A stretch of 64,000 bases of DNA from NCBI GenBank assembly GCA_977017575.1, contig CDRNVI010000066.1, positions 248,001-312,000 of the forward strand, given 5' to 3'. This DNA comes from Paramoeba atlantica. Lineage: Eukaryota > Discosea. The position numbers and the translations under genes are program-made. Below the pieces are notes generated by a model, which saw nothing but the letters and a program-made list of their open reading frames with translations, searched no databases and was not told where the DNA came from. Positions 31,882 through 42,740 of this stretch are shown here, one piece after another (the first letter of the stretch is position 1; the number at the start of each line of letters is the position of its first letter).

Positions 31882-32235
31882 AAAATCCTTTTATAAATAA
31901 AATATCCTTTTTTTTTTGACGAAGGTAACTATATTTAGATATATTCGCCATCATTTGTGCAAAGGGGCGATTATTCGAAAATTTTGATTTTGCTAATTTT
32001 TTTTTCTAATTATGTAAAGGGAAGGGTGGTGGTCCAAAATTTTCGAGTTGCAAAGCATGCATTTTCCTGTCTGATTAAAAACGAGAGGGAGATCATCTCT
32101 TTTGGTCCACTGTCTGAACTTATATGGTGTATTGTTCTTCCTTGTCGGGAGTTAAATATTTTTGCATCCGCAAAGTAAAGCAAAAGCTTTATTAACTTTT
32201 GCAAAAAGTTTTAACTTATGGAAATTGTTTCTAAT
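31882..32235. other. Non-coding stretch
   Basis: AT-rich sequence with T runs. No coding or repeat structure recognised before the SL relic of LINE copy 2. Confidence 0.4.
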
Positions 32236-32252
32236 GTTTCTGTACCTTGTTG
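32236..32252 (+). other. Spliced-leader relic at LINE copy 2 5' end
   Basis: GTTTCTGTACCTTGTTG, 17 nt of the inferred SL 3' end, 29 nt before the ATG. Confidence 0.8.
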
Positions 32253-32281
32253 ACTTTTTTTTACTATCTCTCTCACGCATT

Positions 32282-35004
32282 ATGCAGCAGCGAGTGCTTG
32301 TCATCCACAGTGGAACTGTGCAGGATAATGACTCAGTCTTCACCTTCGGTTCGGCGAAAGAGCAGGTGTGTGATACGGAACAAAAATCTGTTTCGCAACC
32401 GCGCACGCGAAGAGGTGGACCCATCACAGTACAAACTTTGGACGACATTGGTTTTGGAAAACGTAAGAAAAAGCATCGCCGGCCAGTGTGGCGTCCGCTC
32501 GACCTTGATCCAACTAAAGAGGGAAATTCCACCGGTTCTGACAGTGAGAAACGTGAAATGCCACGCAAAGTGTCCAGGAGCCGCGTTCCGGATTCGCCGC
32601 AACCCAAAAGTTTGGGAAAAGCAGAGAAGCCGAGTGCGAAAACGAAAAGCCAAAATAAAGGGCAAAAAGGCGAGATTATGGGGAAGGAGGACGCGCAAAA
32701 GAAGGATCAACACTCATTCGAGAGCAAGAGTCTACAAAGCCCACCTCCCCCAGTAAATATACAAGACAACTGGACGAAACAAGGACGGGGCGTTTCCAAA
32801 CAAGAAAACAATGAAATATCCGAATCCAAGCACCAGACGCCCTCGACTGTGAAGGGACATAATCCACGAGAACGTGCGCCAGTTGAACACCTTGTACCTC
32901 AAGAACGCGATTCAGACATAGAGGCCGATGCTGAGTACTGTGACTCGTCGGAAGATAACGAAAATGCAGGAAACTCGCCCATAGCTCCCGACCACGTTCT
33001 TCGGAAAATCTCGGATTGGGGTAAAGGAACGACGTGTGCAGTACGGTGGTGTTTTCGAAACTCTCAGAATCGAATCTACGAATCGATTGGTGAAGTTGTT
33101 TCCAGAAAACTGCGAAAGAAAGCGTTGAACATCAAAATTTCGTACCATCCAGCCCCTGACGAAGCCGGGCCCTCTGGAAATCTTTATCTTCCCCAGTCGA
33201 CGAAAATCAAGGTTTTCGGCATCCGAGCAACTCATCTACGCCGTGTTCCAGATTGTGAAGTTTCAACGACGATATGCGCGGCAGAAGATGCGGACGACAC
33301 AGATCACGGGTGTGACCTAGAGCCTTTGCCTTCTTTCTCCCAGATCGATCCGACGTTTTCTGTGCATGTGGTAGCTATTTTCCGTTCGATCATAAGAGAC
33401 TATCCGAGACTTAAACTATCCTCAGAAAAAGATGCATTATGGCAAAAATTCCTCAACGCCCCACGAGACTCACTAGTAAGCGTGCGGAAAGCTATCCAAA
33501 GACGGGAAAGCATCCCGCATAGCCATAAGAGCGCCAATGCCAAGGAAAATGTATTTTTATCCAAAGAGGAGGTAAAGGAGCTCGAAGTTGACCGCCGCTC
33601 AATACGCAACGCTCTCCATGCAGCTCGTGCAGGAAATTTAAGTAAAGCAACCAGAGTCCTGGACAGCGTTTATGTAGACTCCCAACTCAACGTGGACGAA
33701 AAAGTGCGAAAATTGAAAGACCTTCATCCCACAGGTGATCCACCACCTGCGTCATCAGTAGAATACCCACGGGCTGGCGTAATCGAGATGGACGAGGTTC
33801 GCTCAGCGGTAAACAAACTCGCGCATGGAGCAGCCCCAGGCCCGACGGGATTGAGCGAAAACATCCTCCGCTTACTGGCTGATGACGTGGTATGTTGTTC
33901 AGGTTTGTGCCACATGATTAGAGATGTCATCAACGGAGAAATAAGCACATCAGTTCGCAACCGTCTGACACGTTGTAGAATCATCGCCTTAGCAAAGCCG
34001 AATAACGGGGTAAGACCGATAGCGATGGGTGACACAATGCTCAAAATAAGTGGCTCAATCCTGCTGCAACGTCATGAAGACTCGTTGAAAAGGTTCTTCC
34101 ACCCTATGCAACGTGGTGTCTTAGAAAAAAATGCATGTGAAGGAATCGTTCACGAGCTTCTTGATGACTACAGCAACGGACACACTATTCTTTCGGTAGA
34201 TTACACCAACGCATATAACACTGCACAGCGCTCAGCAATTGCTCAATCCCTACAGGCGCACAAAGTTTTCAAGCCGTTTATGCGCATGTTTTATTGCGAA
34301 TACGGAAATCCCTCGGACCTGCTCTTTTTTGCCAACAATCGACTACATTCTATACTTCAGAGCACTTCCGGAGCGCGGCAAGGCTCAGCTCTTTCCTCTC
34401 TGTATTTTTGTTCACTAATACAAGGTGCGTTGGTGGAAGTCTCTGATCTTTTTCCAGAAGTGAAAATTAGAGCATACATGGATGACGTTACATTGTCCTC
34501 AAAAAATCGCATCTCACTGGAAGCCGCGTTCTTACATCTCAGAGAGCTATCCACTGACCTTGGCCTGCACATAAATTATTCAAAATCAGAATGGTTCAAC
34601 GCTGAGAGCAGTAAGAATCGGAACAGTCATCCTGATGCTCTTCGCTCCCTAGGCGTCACCCATTCTGACAAGACAATCAAAATCCTTGGAGCCTACATCG
34701 GGGATCACCAAGAGGTCAGCTCACTTCTGGTCAAAAAACTAAAGAAGCACCAATGCCTGTTCCGTAGGCTTCGTCGAATGGGGCCCAGCAACATTTCACT
34801 GGCTGTACTGCAACGCTGTGCGCTCCCACGTCATGATTATCACCTGCGTGTACACCGTCCAGAAGACTCGCTTCTTATGGCCCAAAAATTTGATGAACAA
34901 GTTAATGATATTGTGTCGCACTGGTTCTTTGCTGATCCTATCTCTATCAAGCTATCGTCACTTCCACAACACCTAGGAGGACTTGGTTTGACACCGTCAA
35001 CATT
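32282..35004 (+). CDS. REL LINE copy 2 polyprotein, N-terminal and RT part
   Basis: About 907 codons without stops. Residues 1-230 are low-complexity, charged and Ser/Lys-rich. DWGKGTTCAVRWCFRNSQN starts the shared N-terminal domain. The RT runs from HGAAPGPTGLSENILRLLAD through NNGVRPIAMGDTMLK, ILSVDYTNAYNTAQR, SGARQGSALSSLYF and the catalytic RAYMDDVTLSSKN to the thumb (LGAYIGDHQEV, RCALPRHDYHLRVHRP). Coding stops at TPSTL, where a retrocopy inserted. It would act with its own mRNA in target-primed reverse transcription. Confidence 0.85.
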
Positions 35005-35965
35005 GATGATGATGATGTATTGGGCCTTTTGACTCCGAAGAGTTATGGCCCCTCAACTCCCCAAACGGGCAGTCCGAATACGTCTTGCGACGTATCCGGA
35101 GAGCCAGCCATAGCAAGCTACGGCTGACCTCCGCTTGGAGAGGAGTTAGGTTACAGCTAGGGAGGTGGGGTGCGCTATACCCCTGCGTCTTAGGTAATGC
35201 AAATAAGGCGCCCCTTGACCAAAAAAAAACCACTCTATCTTTTGAGGGTGGATATAAAAAAAAACACATCACACATTCCAAAAATTTGACCGAATGGCAC
35301 CCACCCTAGTTTCTTAGTACCTTGTTATATATTCGGTACCGGGCGGTGCCACCCATTCTGCATTGTCGGAATGGCATCTACCCTAATTATTTAGTGCCTC
35401 GTTTTGCTGGCACCGGGTAGTGTCGTCCATATTGTTTTCATCGTGCTCACCCTAGCTATTTAGCGTCTTGTTATGCGACGCCGGGTGAGTTAGCTCGGGA
35501 GGCTGGGATCGCTAAGTCCCATCATCCGACATACAACGTAAGCCGGATGCCCTGACCTGGGGTGACTCAGAGGTTCCTATGCTTGACCCTTTTTGATTCT
35601 GACGGTCGTTCAACCTTTGGGTCACTTCCATCGTCATGGAGCGCAATATCTTCATTTCATTCCGTACTTCCGCATCACGTTTTCCAAACTCTTTTTGAAG
35701 ATTTTCTTGCGCAGTTGAAACTTTCTTTACGTCCGTACGAAATTCGGAAATCTGCTGTAATATTATCTGTAAAGTTTGATTAATGTTCGAATCTTCCCCC
35801 GTACCCACAGTAACGCTATCTCCACCACAAGGCTGAACCATAACAGGTTCTTCAGAGAGCGGGCCCGACTCAGGTGCAGCTTGAGACGAATCCGCCAGTT
35901 GAGAACGCGTTGAAACCATAAAATTTTTAAACTATGAGTAGTGAAAAAAGGCCAATCAACAAGGT
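35005..35965 (-). mobile_element. SL-headed retrocopy with 14-bp TSD inside LINE copy 2
   Basis: ACACCGTCAACATT occurs at 34991-35004 and 35966-35979. Between them, on the minus strand, lies a unit that starts TACCTTGTTG (SL 3' end, directly at the TSD), has a T-rich leader and an ORF, then a long 3' region, and ends in a short (ATC)n tail at 35005. This is the full signature of target-primed reverse transcription of an SL-capped mRNA. No RT is encoded, so it was mobilised in trans. The 3' region includes three degenerate units of about 65-75 bp (35300-35495). Confidence 0.88.
35512..35919 (-). CDS. Small coiled-coil-type ORF of the SL-headed retrocopy
   Basis: ATG 35919, 135 codons. Acidic N terminus (DSSQAAPESGPLSEEP), then a heptad-like helical region (NQTLQIILQQISEFRTDVKK to EMKILRSMTMEVTQRLNDRQ). 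The layout resembles coiled-coil ORF1 or N-terminal proteins of retroelements. The frame is intact. Function unknown. A multimerising RNA-binding chaperone is possible but unproven. Confidence 0.5.
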   Translation of the reverse strand: MVSTRSQLADSSQAAPESGPLSEEPVMVQPCGGDSVTVGTGEDSNINQTLQIILQQISEFRTDVKKVSTAQENLQKEFGKRDAEVRNEMKILRSMTMEVTQRLNDRQNQKGSSIGTSESPQVRASGLRCMSDDGT

Positions 35966-35979
35966 ACACCGTCAACATT

Positions 35980-36979
35980 AAAACATCGTTTCTTTTTCGA
36001 CACCGCGCGCAAATCGATTGATGAGCGAACACTATCCAATAAAGCTCCGGTAGTTTTGCGCAAGTCGAAAGGAGGCATTCCCGATGATAATGGAAGCTCA
36101 AGCCGTACAGCCAAGCATCAGACAGCCAGAATTCAAGCATCAAAAGCTATGAAGACGGAACAAAAACTATTAGCCACCGAGTTACGTAAGGATAGCAGAA
36201 TAGACTCCATACTAGAACGCACAACGACTGCCTTTCGACATCTTCCTTCAACTAGCGGATACGTTAATCCTTACCTTTTCAGATACGCTATCATGTTTAG
36301 ATTAGGCATCAAACCGCCTTCGTTGCCGGATCAAGTGAGTTGCCCTGGATGCGCTGCTCAGATAAAATCAGAGGAAATCCTTCACCACATTGTGGGTTGT
36401 ACAAAGTGTTCTGGAATGAACGCTACACGAAAACACTCATCTCTAGTGCGCTTTCTAGCCGAACTTTGCACAAAAGCAGGCCTCCAGTCCGTCATAGAAC
36501 CTCGCACTTATTCATCCTTCTATTGTACCAAGTGCAAGGCACACGTCTCCGCTGATGCGATTGATAACCATCCGTGCCGCGCACGAAGAATAAGGTCAGG
36601 CCCCGACCTCGGAATTATGTGGCCCCATATGGGTGAAGTACTTTACGACCTCACAGTTGTCCACACCGGTAGCCCAAGCTATCGAAAAATGACAGCTCAG
36701 CTCCTGCAAAATGCTATTGAGAGAAAACAGAAGAAATACGTTGAGAAGGGGGGGATTGATGAAGACTTTTTTCGCTGCATCTCCATGACAGAAGGAGGTT
36801 TCTTACACAGCCATACGAAAAATCTCCTTTCCTGTCTAGCAAAGAAAGCCGAACTTAAAGTCCCTGAAGTACTAGAAGCTTTTCAACTTGAGATTGAAAA
36901 GCTTAATGCATATACAATAGTTGCGCAACTGCGCGATTATCTACCCCGAGCATCGTGGCTGGGTTCACTGCAATCGTAA
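35980..36979 (+). CDS. REL LINE copy 2 polyprotein, finger and endonuclease part
   Basis: In frame with 32282-35004. After KHRFFFDTARKSIDERT comes VSCPGCAAQIKSEEILHHIV...CTKCSGMN and FYCTKCKAHVSADAIDNHPC (zinc clusters). RSGPDLGIMWPHMGEVLYDL gives the PD and second Asp of the restriction-like nuclease, with Lys in RKQKKYVEKG. The tail AFQLEIEKLNAYTIVAQLRD...WLGSLQS ends at TAA. All expected nuclease residues are present. Confidence 0.85.
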
Positions 36980-37133
36980 AGAATCCGTAAAGATTACGAA
37001 TTGGTTACGAATTTTCATTAACTGAAAGAAGAAATGATGTTTTATTTTATTATATTAAAGTTTAAACGTATGCGTCTGGCATACTCCAAATTCCTACAAA
37101 TGCACCACAAATATTTCCATCCATGACCTTAAG

Positions 37134-37262
37134 ACCACTTTTTGTTTTAAGACACTTTTTATAAGAACACACTTTTTATAAGAACACACTTTTTATAAGA
37201 ACACACTTTTTATAAGAACACACTTTTTATAAAGAACACACTTTTTATAAGAACTAATGTTC
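37134..37262. repeat. Minisatellite at LINE copy 2 3' end, 17-bp unit
   Basis: About six units of GAACACACTTTTTATAA, preceded by the variants AAGACCACTTTTTGTTTT and AAGACACTTTTTATAA. The unit is a close relative of the large right-edge array (AACACCTTTTTTATAAG). Confidence 0.85.
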
Positions 37263-38929
37263 AATAAAATAAAATCATATATTTCGTCTGAACGATTACC
37301 TGACTTTCCGAGTATAATTACTAACACAAGTTTACATTTTTGTCATTGTGATATTTGTCCTTCAGGAAAATAACCATAAAGTAAAGTGCTCAGTTTGCGT
37401 TTACTGGGAAAGATTAGTTGTGTTAATAAAACCGTTTAAGGAAAGATTAGTTACTTAGTCCGCCTATCCAGTTGCAGTGTGGGATCACGTCTCTTAGTTG
37501 GCATACAACTGTGTATGCATTGAATTTTTCAACAACTAGTCGGAAGGCATCGCGTGTGTCTTTAGGATTGAGGTGTGCCCGTGCTGCTAAAACAGAGATG
37601 AAATCCACGGCGAGGGCATCCGACCATAACAGAAGACAAGTAATCTTAATCTCAAATACTAGGTAAATATATATATCGTGTCTCAGATCCGTTTCTCGTT
37701 ATGCTATAAACGCTTCATATCTGAATAAGTTGTTCATATTGATTAACTGAGCGCTTCATCACTTTATCAAATGGGCCCTTGGTACCTTACTCTATAGAAT
37801 GTAAATACTTTGTGAAGGGGCTTAGCCCTCCCACGCTCCGCAGCCGTGGCTGGGGGTTGGTGGGTGGGCTTCGAAAACGTGTAGTACAGTAGTTAGAAAT
37901 GGATAGCCTCTAAACAAATCAATAAAATGTTTTGTTACTACATTAAATGCTTTGATTATAAAGAAGAGCGTACAATGCCCGCCGGCCATATCAGCATATA
38001 ATAGGAAAACATATATAGAAAAAAGCCCTCGCCTAAATTTCTTACCGTAAACTTTTAGAAATCCACGGCGAGGGCATCCGACCATAACAGAAGACAAGTA
38101 ATGTTAATCTCAAATACTAGGTAAATATATATATCGTGTCTCAGATCCGTTTCTCGTTATGCTATAAACGCTTCATATCTGAATAAGTTGTTCATATTGA
38201 TTAACTGAGCGCTTCATCACTTTATCAAATGGGCCCTTGGTACCTTACTCTATAGAATGTAAATACTTTGTGAAGGGGCTTAGCCCTCCCACGCTCCGCA
38301 GCCTCCAACCCGCTCACACGTAACTCTTGAATTCCTTGTCTCGCGTACCATGAGTCTTCAGTCAGTGTCCTCGCTTATAAATATCCTCGGTTGTCGTACA
38401 CAGTATCCTTGCTTATAAAAGGGTATCCTCGCTAGTAAGTAATCTCACTCCGGCTATAATAAGAGAACTTCGGCGAATACTAAGGGAGAAAGTTAGAAGG
38501 TTGACCGGACCTTCGAAATTTCCTGAAACTAAATGAAACTAATAGAAAAACGTTTTTTGTTTTTTTTTTGATGATTCTACATAAAATTTTTTTTTTTTTT
38601 GCAATTAATAAGGGGGGAGAAGTATGAATCGCGGCATTGCCTCTATATTTTGACCCAGTAGACGAACCAAGTAGGTCCATTGGGGGGGGGTATACGAGTT
38701 GAAAACAAGCAATCGAATTAGCAATTTGAAAATTTAGCTTTTTTTTTTTTTTACTAAAAACTAGCAAACAATTCTACCCGAAATCCACCCCTAATCAAAT
38801 CACTCCCGCACCAAAACTAAGACCCGTGACGGCACGTCGGTTAGTGACTTGGTACCCCCCCTTGCCCCCCCCCTTTCTTTTTTTTTTATCTATCTAGAGA
38901 TTATTCACCATCGTGCGCTTAATCAGCGC

Positions 38930-40500
38930 TCAAAACTCGCGACTAATGGGATCCGCTGGATTAAGTTTCGTCGAAATGTAATGGGCTTGAATGCATAGAT
39001 TGCGCTTTTTGGCCCATTCCAACACTTGGCACAGCTCGGGTGCTATTCTGTCAGATTTACATATTCGACGATTTAAAGCTGCCTTGCATGACGTGTTGTC
39101 AACCCATAATTGAAGACACGTGTCACTGTCGAGTTTATCTGCAAATTTCTCTAATGCCAGGCGCACTGCCATGGCTTCAGCTTTGTTTACCTCATAAACG
39201 AGTCCTGGTTCCCATGGACTTCCGACAATATAAACCTCCCTGTATCCAGATAGAGGATTGCTCCCCAACCTTTAGATGATGCATCGGTATACAATTTGTG
39301 TCGTGATGGTAAAAAATCGGGATGTGGAGAAGGATCGACGGGTGCGTTCTTCAATAATTCGTTACGCCACTCTCCTAACTTCGAGCGAATCTTGCCCGGG
39401 AGGTCCACACGGGTATTCGCTACACCCGGAACGCGGTTCAGAAGATTGATCCGGCGTTGACATACCTTTAATGCGAAATGATATTTTGGAATAATGATAC
39501 CTAAAATCGCGGAGCAGTACATGAGGCGCCCCACCGCCGCCTCCAGCTCCACAAACGTCGCACTAAAGAACGAGTCCTCCTGTAGTTTACGCAACACTTT
39601 GGGTCCCAGGCTGACCCTGTGAGTGTCATGGTTATAATGCGCTCCATTGAAAACATACTTCGTCACAGGTAGCGCACCGGCATCTTTGAATTTCGCTCCA
39701 ACACTTTCAGCTCGGCGATCGACCCATGTAGAATATCGCAACGCGTCCCGCGTCGCACAGGCAAATCTAACTCCATCGACGTACACGTCGATATTGCCTT
39801 GATTGAAGGCCCCCGTTTTTTGACAATAATCACCAGATCCAGCTATTGCCGACATAACGGAATGCATGATTTCCGGGGCACATCGATGCCCCATCGGTAA
39901 AACGCACATTTCGTACACTTCGCCCTTTTCATCCAGAAACCGAAACTTTTGGCGACATTCGTGTGGTATCGCGATTTGATAAAAGCCGCAAGTCAGATCT
40001 CTTTTCAGGCCGGAACTTTCTTTCACGCGGTGTAAGTATTTTGAAGGATGCATCAAAGGAACATGTGGTTCGTAATCCTGGAGACGCGTGTTATCGGACT
40101 TCGTCCATGAAATGAATCGTCGCCGCTGGTTTCCTTCATCGTCGGATTCGATAACAGTAAAAGGTATAAGATATTGCATCGATGGCCGAAGTTCAACATC
40201 CTCAGGCGATAACTTGGAAATTACCTTGTATTCCGTTAACAATTTAAAATCGGCTTGAGACAACCCGCTCTTCACAGCAGGGGGTTCGTCAGGCTGAATT
40301 GGTATCCGCAGTAGTTCTTGCCAGACGTCCGTAAGTCTATTTTTAGCGGTCGAAGACATCCATTGACGCACCTTTTCCATATCAAGTGTTGGAACGTTCG
40401 GTTTCACATGTAGTGGAATGGCTAGATCTTGACCCTTCGCCAACTTGGAGCTACATCGCGTGCAAATCAATGAATGCCGTTTCAAATACGGTACCTGTTT
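38930..40500 (-). pseudogene. DIRS element reverse transcriptase-RNase H region
   Basis: RT motifs in order: IPFTVIESDDEGNQRRRFIS, LKRDLTCGFYQIAIP, VLPMGHRCAPEIMHSVMSAI and the catalytic NIDVYVDGVRF. It continues into an RNase H domain (LYTDASSKGWGAILY, NKAEAMAVRLALEKF, LWVDNTSCKAALNRR, STKLNPADPISR). The upstream frame is open to 41847, across the recombinase. The region is treated as fossil because a break was noticed. Confidence 0.75.
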
Positions 40501-40526
40501 GAAACATTCCTGAACAATGTCGGGAG

Positions 40527-41702
40527 TCAAAGACCTGGAAGTACTGCGGATACTCGCTGTGTACCCAGCGCTTTTGCTGTTGTAATCTGACTTGCGTTGT
40601 ACCTCAACAGGCTTTCGAGATTGAGATGTTTGGTCAGGTTCTGTATCTCCGACAAGAGTAGGTGGCCGTCGGCCACTTTTTGGAAGAGAAACGTTATCGC
40701 GCCCCGCTTGATAGAGTGGGTGCCATATCCGCTTCCGAGGACGTCTCTTATTTGGTAGTCCATCTCCCTTACAGGAGTTCTGCACAACTTTTGGTTGAAG
40801 GGAAGACCCTCTAGATATCGCGCCAACTGCTCCGTCCCCGGTCCCGTTATCACAGCGTGCATGTATGGACGATAAGGGTTTAGCCTTGTCGCCTTGGTAC
40901 CTCGTCCCCAAAAGATGATTATTTCTTGAGGCGAGATCTTGAGAAATTTCTCTCTGCTTAATTCTGACACTTCCGTCCACCTTGCGGCCGCCTTCCAGCA
41001 GAGCAAGGTCGCCATTGCCTCCGAATTTGTCAATCTGCTGCACAGCTTTATTAGTAGATACGGCGTCAGTGGTTCCATTTGGCGCTGCGATTCCAGCCCT
41101 CCCTGCGCTTGTAGGGCTTTTGCGTACAACTTTAGTGGAGCGTTGCTTCCACTTACGTGCGCGTAAATGGTTTGGAGAGCACGAGTGTACGTCAGACGAG
41201 TTGTTACGGCGATCTGTAGAGATTCGAGGAAGAGAATACAGTTTAAGGCCGTCGGGGGAAGATCCCTTTGAGCGCAAAACTGATGCAGGCGAGCCCATAT
41301 CCGCTCCCTTGTGCACCACGTCGCATTCGCCCACATTGGCAAAACGGCGCGTTGGAGGTCGAGCGCGTGTGTATGCTGGGCATCGATCCCTAGCATTTGA
41401 TTCCTTAATGTTATTCGACGGACTTTCGTTCCTGGTAGTTCGTGTTCTTCCTCTCGTTGGCTCAGTGGCTTCATTCGCTTCGGTCCGGTCGTTCTGACTG
41501 GTGTACCCACCTGTGGTTGACCTTGGGAATACGTCACGAGTAACGGATTCTTGCTTACGTGTGTTTGTGCAACGAGTGTGTGGACATATCTTACCCCGTT
41601 CCAGACATAGGGTTGATATGCAGTTAAGGAAAAGCCTGGTAAGTTCGCCCGCTGTCGCCGCAAGACATGGGCACGAGTAGCAATTTTCGGGGTGGGGAGC
41701 AC
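40527..41702 (-). CDS. DIRS element tyrosine recombinase
   Basis: 391 codons. The C-terminal catalytic half shows AARWTEVSELSREKFLKISP (first Arg region), GYGTHSIKRGAITFL (His-x-x-Arg) and LTKHLNLESLLRYN (His and the nucleophilic Tyr). The N-terminal part (residues about 110-230) resembles a SAM-like DNA-binding domain. It integrates the circular DNA form without target duplication. It overlaps the long RT frame on the same strand, as is usual for DIRS-like elements. Confidence 0.8.
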   Translation of the reverse strand: MLPTPKIATRAHVLRRQRANLPGFSLTAYQPYVWNGVRYVHTLVAQTHVSKNPLLVTYSQGQPQVGTPVRTTGPKRMKPLSQREEEHELPGTKVRRITLRNQMLGIDAQHTHALDLQRAVLPMWANATWCTRERIWARLHQFCAQRDLPPTALNCILFLESLQIAVTTRLTYTRALQTIYAHVSGSNAPLKLYAKALQAQGGLESQRQMEPLTPYLLIKLCSRLTNSEAMATLLCWKAAARWTEVSELSREKFLKISPQEIIIFWGRGTKATRLNPYRPYMHAVITGPGTEQLARYLEGLPFNQKLCRTPVREMDYQIRDVLGSGYGTHSIKRGAITFLFQKVADGHLLLSEIQNLTKHLNLESLLRYNASQITTAKALGTQRVSAVLPGL

Positions 41703-41705
41703 TTC

Positions 41706-42740
41706 CTAGTGAAGCGCTCTTCTTTCGGCACGACCATAGCTCGCCGGAGCCCTCATGCCGCCACTCGCCACCCCCCGATGAAAATCCTGCTGCTTTAAGC
41801 GTGGGCAATTGACGCGTAAATGCCCAGGCATACGACAGTTGTAACAAACTGGAGGCTGAGTAGACCGAATGCGGCGTTTTTGTTTCGAGGTTTCTTCCAT
41901 CATAATCCGGCCGTAAGTGTCCTCAGGATTCTTTACCTGGTGAAGTCTCTGCTGCACTTTTTCAACCGGAGCACCCACGGCGGCCCAATAGTGGTTTCTC
42001 AATTCTTCGATGATGATCTTTGCAATATTGTAAAAGTTTTCGTCTGTCCAATCTTGGAGTTTCCGGGCAGCATAAATCCATTGCACGAGCATCTCAAACA
42101 GTCTTTCCCGAACAAGTGGAGGGTTGAATCGAACCCCAAATTCTTTGGTATCTCGGAGCTCGCGGACCAGCTCGCGGGGTTTAAACTCGTCTTCTGCCTC
42201 AATCCAGGGACCCCACGTTTTAGGTTCGATTGGTGAGAAATTCTTCGGGTCGGATACAGTCATTCTTTCCAGAGAGGGTAGATGTTCAACGCGCTCGCCC
42301 CCAGGCATTTGAGCTTGCACTTTGGCGATCGCCAGCGAGAAATAATCAATATCCGGAAAAGGAAAGCTGTACTCCATATCAGCTTCGTCTTCCCAGCGCG
42401 CCTTCAATTCCGAGCGATCGGGATCGTTGGGATGCTTAAAGTACACTCTGCCGGTTACGGTATATCGTTCGGTCTCATCTCGGTGTCCCCATATCGCCTG
42501 AATCCAGACCTTGTGCCCGCGGGACAGTAGTAATCGCATCTTATGGGCAAATTCGTACTTTGCTTCTTCCGTCATCGGCGGCGGGACCTCATTCTGCAGG
42601 AGGGCCTCAACCTGGTCGGGGTTAAGGGTGCCTCCACGCCTACCACTACGCGGAATCGGGGGTTCGGGAGCCTGAGGCTCAGGGCTGTTGGCTCGAGAGC
42701 GGGATATTGCCCTTGTAACGGCTTGCACGATTCCAGACAT
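41706..42740 (-). CDS. DIRS element gag-like protein
   Basis: ATG 42740, 344 codons, starting directly at the edge of the A1 repeat. N terminus SGIVQAVTRAISRSRANSPE followed by a Pro-rich segment and GTLNPDQVEALL, which recurs in the gag fragments at 52661 and 56506 and so defines a family. The C terminus carries a CCHC knuckle, CYNCRMPGHLRVNC. It would package or bind the element RNA. Confidence 0.75.
   Translation of the reverse strand: MSGIVQAVTRAISRSRANSPEPQAPEPPIPRSGRRGGTLNPDQVEALLQNEVPPPMTEEAKYEFAHKMRLLLSRGHKVWIQAIWGHRDETERYTVTGRVYFKHPNDPDRSELKARWEDEADMEYSFPFPDIDYFSLAIAKVQAQMPGGERVEHLPSLERMTVSDPKNFSPIEPKTWGPWIEAEDEFKPRELVRELRDTKEFGVRFNPPLVRERLFEMLVQWIYAARKLQDWTDENFYNIAKIIIEELRNHYWAAVGAPVEKVQQRLHQVKNPEDTYGRIMMEETSKQKRRIRSTQPPVCYNCRMPGHLRVNCPRLKQQDFHRGVASGGMRAPASYGRAERRALH

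Larger units (their letters stand above)
32236..37130 (+). mobile_element. REL-endonuclease LINE, copy 2 (ORF intact apart from one nested insertion)
   Basis: 5' end with SL relic GTTTCTGTACCTTGTTG (32236-32252), leader, one ORF from ATG 32282, and a 3' UTR from 36980 running to a short minisatellite at about 37134. The ORF is interrupted only by a 961-bp retrocopy (35005-35965) with a 14-bp TSD. The same frame is open on both sides, so this copy was intact until that event. Confidence 0.88.

Noticed and set aside
35321-35345. Small-subunit rRNA fragment, because TACCTTGTTA resembles the conserved 3' end of 16S/18S genes
   Set aside because: Similarity is limited to about ten bases; the surroundings do not match rRNA.
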